A DNA stretch of 5,031 nt, taken from positions 1-5,031 of the forward strand of contig JAHEOG010000013.1 in the NCBI GenBank assembly GCA_018609925.1. The letters run 5' to 3'. Shown here one piece after another: positions 1 to 4,946 of the stretch. Under the pieces are notes generated by a model. The model was not told the DNA's origin. It was given only the letters and a program-made list of their open reading frames with translations, and did no database searches. Source of the DNA: Gammaproteobacteria bacterium. Its GTDB lineage: Bacteria; Pseudomonadota; Gammaproteobacteria; Thiohalorhabdales; Thiohalorhabdaceae. Position 1 is the stretch's first letter; each line of letters starts with the position of its first letter. Both the position numbers and the translations under genes were made by a program.

Positions 1-197
1 GAAAAAGAACGGCGGGCAAAGAGCTGGCACCGCTTGAGCAGAGGGCCTTGAGAGCCGCCGCCCGTGTCGGTTTGAACAAGGCCGCCGTCGCCCTGGCCAA
101 CAAAATAGCTCGGCGGGCCTATGCCCTCTGTCGGGACAACACCGACTACGCTAGCCAATATTACTTTGGGGGCGCTTCCCCAGATCGTGTGGGTTAG
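1..197 (+). CDS. IS110-family transposase, C-terminal fragment (partial, 3' end altered by IS insertion)
   Basis: Read from base 3, this frame is open from the window edge to a TAG at 195-197, about 64 residues. The stretch RVGLNKAAVALANKIARRAY followed by ALCRDNTDY matches the conserved end of IS110/IS1111-type transposases (the Transposase_20, IS116/IS110/IS902 region), as I know it from family memory. These enzymes are RuvC-like DEDD recombinases that act with a bridge RNA. The catalytic parts lie upstream of the window. The gene originally continued past residue YYFG (ending at base 170) into bases now at 1500-1523 (EAQPALA, then TAG). The ISL3 element inserted at 171 replaced those 7 residues with GASPDRVG and a stop supplied by its own terminal repeat. 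Only the extreme C-terminus changed, so the protein may still be active. The assignment to IS110 rather than another family rests on this short tail. Confidence 0.75.
   Translation, partial: KRTAGKELAPLEQRALRAAARVGLNKAAVALANKIARRAYALCRDNTDYASQYYFGGASPDRVG
163..170 (+). repeat. Target site duplication, left copy (ACTTTGGG)
   Basis: This 8-bp sequence directly precedes the left inverted repeat and is identical to 1492-1499. In the host frame it covers the end of one Tyr codon plus Phe and Gly of the IS110-type transposase. The 8-bp length agrees with ISL3 family behaviour. Confidence 0.93.
171..196 (+). repeat. ISL3 terminal inverted repeat at the transposase 3' end
   Basis: Aligned without gaps to the complement of 1466-1491, 21 of 26 bases match: GGCGCTTC at the outer end and GTGGGTTA-like sequence at the inner end, with the mismatches between. 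The transposase stop codon (194-196 on the minus strand) lies inside this repeat. On the plus strand the TAG at 195-197 ends the truncated IS110-type frame. Confidence 0.9.
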
Positions 198-1429
198 GCT
201 CCGTGCCCGGCTTTGGCCGGGTAGAGGCTGAGGCCACCCAGATGGAAGTAGATGGCGTTGATCATCCGGTTCAGGTTACGGAACCCGTTGGCCCGCACCT
301 TGATCTTCTGAATCCGGTTGTTGAGGTTCTCGGCGAGGCTGTTGCTGGTCTCGGCCATGACGGCGTTGAGGATGCCGCTGAGGTGGTTCCGCACCGTCTG
401 GCCGAGCTTGACCATGGGCTGGAGGCGGCTGCGTGCCATCCAGGCCAATAGGCGGTTCCAGCCGTTGCGGGCACTATCTCGGTTGCGATAGACCCAGAGG
501 TTGGCTGCGGTCTCCTTGATGGCCCAGGCCCGGGCGGTGCGCAGTTCCTGGCGGCGGAGCTGGTCGAATTGCTCTTGATCGGCCTCTTTGCGCGGACCGC
601 CACCGCGCAACCAGTGGTACTTGGTGCCTTTCAGGCGCTCATCACCCGTTTTGGCCAGGGCCTTGTGCTCGGTGCGGCGCACCCGGTCCACTGCCTCATT
701 GAACTGCTTGGCGACGTGGAAGCGATCGAAGGCGATCTTGCGGGTCCCGTGGGGCAAGTGCTTGATGGTTGCCTGGATAAAGGGATTCCACATATCCATG
801 CTGACCCACTGGATGCGGTGCTTTTGGGCCGGTGTCAGGGACTGGAGGAAGCTTCCCAGGCTATCCTCACGACGCCCCTCGGCGACATGTAGAACATGGG
901 TGCCGTCGCTCACCACGGTTAGGTAGTTATGGCGTTTCTTGTAGGCTTTCTCGTCCACGGCCAGGGCGCCGGTGGCGATGGGCTCGCGCCGGGCCAAGCC
1001 GCGGTTGACGGCCCGCTGCAGGATGCCGTCGACAGCGCTCCAGCTCAGGCCCAGGCGCTTCGCCACGGCCTGGATGGAAGCCTCCTGGAGCCAGTCGATG
1101 ACCAGGGCCTCGAACAAGGCGGTGAAGCGGGAGCCCTCCTCGGCCCAGGGGACATCGATCTGGCGGACGCCGTGCTCAGGACAGTTCACGCGGGGCACGT
1201 CCGCCACGAGCAGGGTGCGCAGCTGGCAAGTATCGAGATGGCGCCATTGGCGCTGGCGCGTATCGTAACCCGGCACGGCCTGTTGGCACTCGGGGCAGAC
1301 CAGTGGTACGCCCCCATCGTGGGCGACATGGACCCGGACCTCGCCGCCGGGCTGGTCCAGTTCCACGTCCTCCACGCTCCACGGGGCTTGGACGTTCAGA
1401 ATCCGGGCATAGAGGTCGGTATCACGCAT
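194..1429 (-). CDS. tnpA: ISL3-family transposase
   Basis: This is the DDE transposase of the ISL3 element, 411 residues, within the usual family length. Near the N-terminus is a zinc-binding pattern with CPEC at residues 45-48, Cys68 and CPEH at 83-86. A helix-turn-helix follows at about 118-142 (SIQAVAKRLGLSWSAVDGIL). The likely catalytic acidic residues are Asp159 in AVDEKAY, Asp212 in SMDMWNP and Glu367 in SLAENLNNRIQKIK. The family motif around Asp235 (AFDRFHVAKQ) is also present. The frame has no breaks, so it should be active. The ATG at 1429 is the natural start because it directly follows the right IS end. Only a weak GGGA lies upstream as a ribosome binding site, which is common for transposases. 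The stop codon overlaps the terminal repeat. Long plus-strand frames across this region are antisense shadows. Confidence 0.95.
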   Translation of the reverse strand: MRDTDLYARILNVQAPWSVEDVELDQPGGEVRVHVAHDGGVPLVCPECQQAVPGYDTRQRQWRHLDTCQLRTLLVADVPRVNCPEHGVRQIDVPWAEEGSRFTALFEALVIDWLQEASIQAVAKRLGLSWSAVDGILQRAVNRGLARREPIATGALAVDEKAYKKRHNYLTVVSDGTHVLHVAEGRREDSLGSFLQSLTPAQKHRIQWVSMDMWNPFIQATIKHLPHGTRKIAFDRFHVAKQFNEAVDRVRRTEHKALAKTGDERLKGTKYHWLRGGGPRKEADQEQFDQLRRQELRTARAWAIKETAANLWVYRNRDSARNGWNRLLAWMARSRLQPMVKLGQTVRNHLSGILNAVMAETSNSLAENLNNRIQKIKVRANGFRNLNRMINAIYFHLGGLSLYPAKAGHGA

Positions 1430-1465
1430 GGTCAGCTATCCCGAAGTTGGTTGGGACTGGCAGGG

Positions 1466-1491
1466 TAACCCACCCGAAATCGTGAAGCGCC
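1466..1491 (-). repeat. ISL3 terminal inverted repeat at the transposase 5' end
   Basis: Read on the minus strand this starts GGCGCTTCACGATTTCG and ends GGGTGGGTTA. It matches 21 of 26 positions of the other end. It lies 36 bp upstream of the transposase start codon, so the IS promoter must lie within or close to this end. Confidence 0.9.
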
Positions 1492-1499
1492 ACTTTGGG
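1492..1499 (+). repeat. Target site duplication, right copy (ACTTTGGG)
   Basis: This is an exact copy of 163-170, directly after the right inverted repeat of the ISL3 element. It is followed by the displaced last codons of the interrupted IS110-type transposase. Confidence 0.93.
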
Positions 1500-1523
1500 G
1501 AGGCGCAGCCTGCCTTGGCCTAG
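1500..1523 (+). pseudogene. Displaced last codons of the interrupted IS110-type transposase
   Basis: After the right target duplication, bases 1500-1523 read EAQPALA and TAG in the frame that would follow Gly at 168-170. Joining 170 to 1500 gives a continuous tail ending YYFGEAQPALA. This was the original C-terminus before the ISL3 element entered. Confidence 0.82.
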
Positions 1524-1795
1524 TCTCCCCGAGTCCAAACAAAGAAGCGGAAGCTCCTTCCCGAGTCACGGTTGCGGGCGATGAGCACCATTACGGCGAA
1601 ACAGGTCGGACCGGCACCGGTGAAAGCCGACGGGCCTTGGGGCGTGGAAAACGCCGTTCCATCGATGGGCAACCGGTGCGCGGATTCCATAAGGGCCCGG
1701 GACAGCAGGTCCCACCAAGAGGCCGGATATACGAGCGCAACCGATCTCCCTCGCCAGCTTGGAAATGAGCTCATCGGCCCTTGCACGAGGAGTCC
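1524..1795 (+). ncRNA. Non-coding right end of the IS110-type element, candidate bridge RNA (seekRNA) region
   Basis: No convincing gene lies here; open frames on either strand are short or run across the junction with the peptidase gene. Several hairpins can be drawn by eye. One is GGAAG-ctc-CTTCC (1549-1561). A composite stem pairs GTCGG (1605-1609) with CCGAC (1627-1631) around ACCGG-ca-CCGGT (1610-1621). Others are GGCGT-ggaaa-ACGCC (1641-1655) and GGGAC-agcag-GTCCC (1699-1713). There are 10-bp palindromes CCATCGATGG (1659-1668) and ATGAGCTCAT (1765-1774). In IS1111-type elements the RNA that guides target choice is known to be encoded downstream of the transposase, so position and structure fit. 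The RNA boundaries, the strand and the guide loops are not established, and no promoter is evident. Confidence 0.42.
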
Positions 1796-2658
1796 ATATA
1801 CGTGGCCTGGATTCTACCCTTAAAAGATCCCACGGCTCACTCGAGCGGCTTGGCCCGGTCCAGGGGGAACCCTGCATTCGCTTTGCACTCGTGCGGCAAG
1901 CCGGCCAGCAAAGGGCCGTGGTCCAGTACGAGGGGGTCTTACAAGTCGGTGGGAGCAAGCAGAATGGCCAGGAAGTGGAAGAGGGATCCTTCCTCACGCC
2001 AAAGGACAACTGGTATCCCCAATTTCGGAGATATCATCGGGTCACCTTCGACTTGACTGTGGAGCTACCTCCTGGGTGGGAGGCTGTCAGCCAAGGCCAG
2101 CGAACCGAACTACTGAAAGGGATGAAGACAAAATGGAGCGAACAGCATCCGCAACTCGGTATCTATCTGGTTGCTGGCCCCTATTGGCGTTACCAAGGCC
2201 ATGGGGAGAGGGCACAGGCGATGGTCTACCTACGCCAGGGTGATCAGGAGTTGGCCCACCGCTACCTCGAGGCAACCCACCGTTATCTCGACCTATATAG
2301 CCGTTTTTTGGGGCCTTACGCTTATAGCAAATTCGCGGCGGTTGAGAGCTTCTGGGAAACCGGCTATGGGATGCCCTCCTTTACCTTGTTAGGACCGAAG
2401 GTGATGCGGCTTCCCTTTATCCTTCATACCTCGTATCCCCATGAGATTTTGCACAACTGGTGGGGCAATGGGGTCTATGTAGACTCGACCTGTGGTAATT
2501 GGAGCGAGGGCCTGACTGCCTATCTCGCAAATCACCTCCATCAGGAACGCCAAGGGAAGGGTTGGCGGTACCGGCGGGCTCAACTCCAGCAATATACCCT
2601 CTATGTCGCGCAGCACGGCAAGGAGAGGCCCCTTAGCGGATTCCAGGCTCGCCACAGC

Positions 2659-2661
2659 TAA
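2659..2661 (+). other. In-frame nonsense codon (TAA) in the peptidase pseudogene
   Basis: The codon lies between QARHS and ASQAIGYGKG with the same frame continuing on both sides, so it is a substitution rather than a frameshift. It removes everything from just before the predicted catalytic Tyr codon at 2680-2682. A product ending here would bind zinc but lack that residue. Confidence 0.88.
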
Positions 2662-3204
2662 GCCTCTCAAGCCATCGGCTATGGGAAGGGACTGCTATTC
2701 TTCCATATGCTGCGCCAGCGTCTTGGGGGCAAGATGTTTATCGCCGCCCTGCAGCACCTCTATCGCGAGTACCGATTCCAAAGGGCCGACTTCACCGATC
2801 TGCGTCGCGCCTTTGAGCACGTGAGCGGTCGGGACTTGCAGGCCTTTTTCCGACAGTGGGTAGAGCGCAGAGGCAGTCCGGTGCTTCAGCTGAAGGCAGT
2901 GGAGGTTTCTCCGGTGGAAGGGGAAGGGTCCCGTATTTGGGGCCAATTACGTCAGATCCAAGCAGGGGCGCCGTACCGTTTACAGGTCCCGTTGATCATC
3001 TTGACGGAACAGGGCCAGATAGTGGAGAAACGGCTTGCTATGCAAGGAAGGAGCTTGGGATGGGAAGTCTCTCTGAAGAAGGTTCCACAGAAGGTGGTGG
3101 ACCCGCGCTTCGATCTCTTTCGTCGACTCCATTCCGAGGAGATGCCCCCCACCCTGGATAGCCTGGTCAGTGCCAACCCCCTATGGCTTATCCCTCCCCA
3201 ACCA

Positions 3205-3234
3205 AGCGCCCGCCGCTTTACGGAACGCCTATAG
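3205..3234 (+). other. Frameshift in the peptidase pseudogene (frame 1 to frame 2)
   Basis: Frame 1 reads IPPQPSARRFTE and then hits TAG at 3232-3234. Frame 2 reads on sensibly as AYSEMARHWASRR from 3227. The shift equals one inserted base or two deleted bases. The exact site cannot be fixed without an intact relative. Confidence 0.82.
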
Positions 3235-3340
3235 CGAGATGGCTCGCCACTGGGCTTCTAGGAGGTCCCAAGTGCAGATACGCTGGAACACCCAGCTGGA
3301 GGAACTCCCGACAACGGGGGCGTTATGGCTTCTCGGGTGG

Positions 3341-3343
3341 TAG
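3341..3343 (+). other. In-frame nonsense codon (TAG) in the peptidase pseudogene
   Basis: Frame 2 reads ALWLLGW, then TAG, then NRFWKEF. From memory of related proteins this place reads GWENRF, so a single G to T change of GAG is the likely cause. Sense coding continues on both sides in the same frame. Confidence 0.8.
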
Positions 3344-3721
3344 AACCGTTTTTGGAAGGAGTTTGTAAATCAGCTCCCTGACCCCGAAACCCGGCTTGCA
3401 GGCGAGAGACTGCAGATAGCGGGGAAACCCTTCGAAAGGAGTAGTGCGAAGCTTGCCCTAGTGGTCCGTGAGGCGAGCCGGCCAGTGGGCTTTCTGGCCT
3501 CAGAAAGACCCAATGCGCTGGCTGGGCTAACTCGGAAACTGCCTCACTATAGCCAGTCCAGTTATGTCCCCTTCCAAGGTGAGGCGCCTAACAGTCGTTT
3601 AAAGGGGAAGTGGCCGGTGAGCGAGTCACCACTGGTTTTCGCTGTATCGGAGGAAGGGGACGGAAGGTTCCAAATACCACCACATCCGGCACTGACCACC
3701 TTCCTGTCCGGTGATCAGTAG

Positions 3722-3834
3722 CTGTGCCCCTCTGTGCGTGACTTTGGCCGGATGGGACCCCCACAGGGGCGGTCGAGACTTGCTGGGTTCCCAAATGGCA
3801 CTAGGCATGAGGGGCCAATTGAGGGATTGTTCTA
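3722..3834. other. Intergenic, no gene seen
   Basis: This stretch lies between the ends of the peptidase pseudogene and the convergent small gene. It holds a bulged inverted repeat (GCCCCT..GTG at 3726-3736 with CACAGGGGC at 3762-3770, 25-base loop) without a following T-run on either strand. No other feature could be supported. Confidence 0.5.
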
Positions 3835-4041
3835 CTACCCTGATTCATCGTCTTCCTGGGCCTGCTCTCCGGCCTTCTTGATCGCCACCCGAGCGATCAG
3901 ATCAGAGAGTTCTACACCTGTAATAAAACCGTAATAGCGAGCCCCCCAGGCACGCTGGATGATCCGGTCCAAAGAGAGTTCACCCCGGTTCGGTTGTTCG
4001 AGCAAGCGGATGTAGTAGTGGTAGGTGTTGATCATGGCCAC
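3835..4041 (-). CDS. Small hypothetical protein, 68 residues
   Basis: I do not recognise this protein. It starts with GTG at 4041, chosen because GGGAGGG (4050-4056, read on the minus strand) sits 8 bases upstream; the in-frame ATG at 4035 would be 14 bases away. The sequence begins with an aromatic-rich stretch (INTYHYYIRLLEQ), has an amphipathic middle (LSLDRIIQRAWGARYYGF, then VELSDLIARVAIKKA) and ends in a strongly acidic tail (EQAQEDDESG). There is no signal peptide or membrane segment, so a small soluble protein is likely. It points away from the ABC transporter operon and toward the dead peptidase gene. The frame remains open upstream of the GTG to a stop at 4123-4125, but without another ATG. 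It could also be a remnant of a longer gene. The good Shine-Dalgarno sequence and balanced composition favour a real gene. Confidence 0.55.
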   Translation of the reverse strand: MAMINTYHYYIRLLEQPNRGELSLDRIIQRAWGARYYGFITGVELSDLIARVAIKKAGEQAQEDDESG

Positions 4042-4049
4042 GATCTTGG

Positions 4050-4056
4050 CCCTCCC
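4050..4056 (-). promoter_or_regulatory. Ribosome binding site of the small minus-strand gene
   Basis: GGGAGGG on the minus strand lies 8 bases before the GTG at 4041. It is the reason for preferring the GTG over the in-frame ATG two codons later. Confidence 0.55.
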
Positions 4057-4143
4057 GAGTTGTTTGTCTCTCAGCCCTTGGCTTCCTGAGCAACATCCTC
4101 GAAATGGTGGATTGGACGGATTTCAGAGAAGAAGGATGATCCT

Positions 4144-4166
4144 CTCCTCAACGAGGGGCGATTTTT
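4144..4166 (+). terminator. Weak hairpin followed by a T-run, possible leader terminator
   Basis: CTCCTC (4144-4149) can pair with GAGGGG (4153-4158) around a 3-base loop, with one G-T pair. TTTTT follows at 4162-4166 after three bases. It lies about 75 bases before the ATPase start. If the promoter near 4112-4140 is real, this would sit in or at the start of the transcript. The stem is short, so chance occurrence is likely. Confidence 0.18.
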
Positions 4167-4220
4167 GCCTGCACGCCGCGGCCATAGTAGCATCCTTGGA
4201 CGAGCAGCAAGCACGGACAA

Positions 4221-4240
4221 AGGAGATAACAGGATATCTC
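4221..4240 (+). promoter_or_regulatory. Ribosome binding region of the ATPase gene, partly in a small hairpin
   Basis: AGGA at 4231-4234 lies 7 bases before the ATG at 4242 and decides this start. A stronger AAAGGAG at 4219-4225 is 16 bases away, too far for ordinary use. GAGAT (4223-4227) can pair with ATCTC (4236-4240), placing the nearer AGGA in the loop. The stem is only 5 bp, so a regulatory role is speculative. Confidence 0.4.
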
Positions 4241-4241
4241 T

Positions 4242-4937
4242 ATGCACGTACCTATGCTAAGCGGTCAGGGGCTCTGTCTCAAGAATCCCCCCCTTGGCCC
4301 TTTAGAGATCGAACTTTGGCCGGGTGAGATCGCTTTACTAACCGGCTCGAGCGGTTCAGGGAAGACGCGCTTGCTGCGCCTTTTGGCCGATCTAGATTCT
4401 TGTGTGGCTGGACAGATCATGCTCGCGGGTCAATCGCTCGAGAGCTATCGACCCTCAGAGTACCGGCTGAAGGTGGCCTATCTCCCGGCGACCCCTGATC
4501 TTGGAACGGAACCAATCGCCGAGCTATTCCAGCGGGTTGCCCAGTTTCGCCATCGTCCGCGAGAGGCAGACCCGCGTGTCTGGCTCCCCCGTCTCGGGGT
4601 CGATGAAGGCCTCCTGCACCGACCAGCGAGTGTGCTTTCCACGGGGGAGGCTGTACGGGTCGCTCTGGTGGTTTTGCTCTCCGCACGGCCCCAGGTCTTT
4701 CTGCTAGACGAACCTACTGGTTCCCTCGATCCGGCGAATGCCCGTGCGGTGGAATACCAAATACAGGAGCAGGTGGGCACTGGGGCAGCTGCCCTGTGGG
4801 TCACACACGATCCCCAACAGGCAGCCCGAGTGGGGGATTGCCTGTACCAACTGCGGACAGGGGTACTGCACGGTCCGCATCGGGATCCCAAGGCCTTTGC
4901 CACTCTGATCCAGCAACACGCCGAGGTCGAGGAATAA
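4242..4937 (+). CDS. fetA: FetA/YbbL-like ABC transporter ATP-binding protein
   Basis: This is the nucleotide-binding subunit of an ABC transporter on the cytoplasmic face of the inner membrane, paired with the FetB-like permease that follows 9 bases later. In E. coli FetAB (YbbLM) is linked to iron export and peroxide resistance. It has 231 residues, close to the roughly 225 of E. coli FetA. Walker A is GSSGSGKT (35-42), Walker B is VFLLDEP with Asp156 and Glu157, the D-loop is SLDP (161-164), and the switch His is His189 in ALWVTHD. Two motifs are unusual. The Q-loop reads VAYLPATPDL, with Ala83 where FetA has Gln. The signature reads LSTGEAVR (132-139) instead of LSGGE. All ATP-hydrolysis residues other than the Q-loop Gln appear present. 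The FetA identity rests on the WVTHD context, the size and the partner gene. Iron as substrate is inferred from the family only. Confidence 0.85.
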   Translation: MHVPMLSGQGLCLKNPPLGPLEIELWPGEIALLTGSSGSGKTRLLRLLADLDSCVAGQIMLAGQSLESYRPSEYRLKVAYLPATPDLGTEPIAELFQRVAQFRHRPREADPRVWLPRLGVDEGLLHRPASVLSTGEAVRVALVVLLSARPQVFLLDEPTGSLDPANARAVEYQIQEQVGTGAAALWVTHDPQQAARVGDCLYQLRTGVLHGPHRDPKAFATLIQQHAEVEE

Positions 4938-4946
4938 GGCTTGCCG

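Larger units (their letters stand above)
171..1491 (-). mobile_element. Complete ISL3-family insertion sequence, 1321 bp
   Basis: The element is delimited by imperfect 26-bp inverted repeats starting GGCGCTTC (171-196 and the complement of 1466-1491) and by an 8-bp direct duplication ACTTTGGG immediately outside both ends. Eight base pairs is the usual target duplication for ISL3. It holds a single minus-strand transposase gene that nearly fills it, with no passenger gene. All parts (both ends, full-length transposase, perfect target duplication) look intact, which points to a fairly recent insertion by a possibly still mobile copy. It sits in the 3' end of an IS110-type transposase gene, and excision in silico restores that frame exactly. 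Confidence 0.95.
1..1795 (+). mobile_element. IS110-family (probably IS1111-type) element, right portion, interrupted by an ISL3 element
   Basis: The element runs in from outside the window. It contains the transposase tail (3-170 and 1500-1523) and a non-coding right end from 1524 to roughly 1795. The right boundary is inferred. Peptidase homology becomes recognisable soon after base 1800, and the stretch TTGCACGAGGAGTCC at 1781-1795 resembles the right ends of IS1111-type elements as I remember them. Such elements do not make classical terminal inverted repeats or target duplications, so the exact end cannot be fixed from one side. A long non-coding stretch downstream of the transposase favours the IS1111 group over the IS110 group, which has its long non-coding part upstream. 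The ISL3 insertion lies inside it. Confidence 0.55.
1796..3721 (+). pseudogene. M1-like zinc metallopeptidase, 5'-truncated and multiply disrupted
   Basis: This was a peptidase related to M1 aminopeptidases, probably exported or envelope-associated in intact homologs. The readable part spans about 640 codons. Frame 1 runs from the IS junction, through an N-terminal beta region (FLTPKDNWYPQFRR, then FDLTVELPPGW), to the zinc site HEILH at 2440-2454, with the third ligand Glu at 2506-2508 in GNWSEGL. A TAA at 2659-2661 breaks the frame, which resumes unchanged with ASQAIGYGKGLLFFHML, containing the expected catalytic Tyr (2680-2682). Near 3205-3234 the frame shifts to frame 2 (NAYSEMARHW), passes a TAG at 3341-3343 within LLGW*NRFW, and continues with LARKLPHY-like and KGKWPV sequence to the true stop at 3719-3721. 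The signal peptide and first domain part are missing at the IS boundary. With three lesions plus truncation, no functional peptidase is expected. The family assignment is strong; the substrate is unknown. Confidence 0.88.
4042..4241. promoter_or_regulatory. Divergent intergenic region, probable promoters for both neighbours
   Basis: The small gene leaves to the left and the ABC operon to the right, so both promoters should lie in these 200 bp. The best plus-strand promoter match I find is weak: TTGGAC (4112-4117), a 17-base spacer and GATGAT (4135-4140). No Fur-box-like or other clear operator was recognised. A hairpin candidate at 4144-4166 and a short hairpin over the ribosome binding site of the ATPase gene are described separately. 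Confidence 0.35.

Noticed and set aside
929..1468. 179-codon open frame on the plus strand across the ISL3 transposase
   Set aside because: It is antisense to a clear ISL3 transposase with conserved motifs. GC-rich coding DNA often leaves such open frames, and it has no family features.
171..1491. Passenger or accessory gene carried by the ISL3 element
   Set aside because: The transposase fills the element from one terminal repeat almost to the other, leaving no room for another gene.
1566..2009. 147-codon minus-strand open frame
   Set aside because: It spans the junction between the IS right end and the peptidase pseudogene, and its second half is antisense to recognisable peptidase sequence.
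2659..2661. Stop codon recoding (readthrough) in the peptidase gene
   Set aside because: The stop is accompanied by a frameshift, another stop and a missing 5' end, so decay explains all lesions. No recoding signal was seen.
3726..3770. Inverted repeat after the peptidase pseudogene as a terminator
   Set aside because: The stem is bulged, the loop is 25 bases and there is no T-run on either strand.
4417..4903. Minus-strand open frames across the ATPase gene
   Set aside because: They are shadows of a gene with intact Walker A, Walker B and switch motifs and carry no recognisable features.
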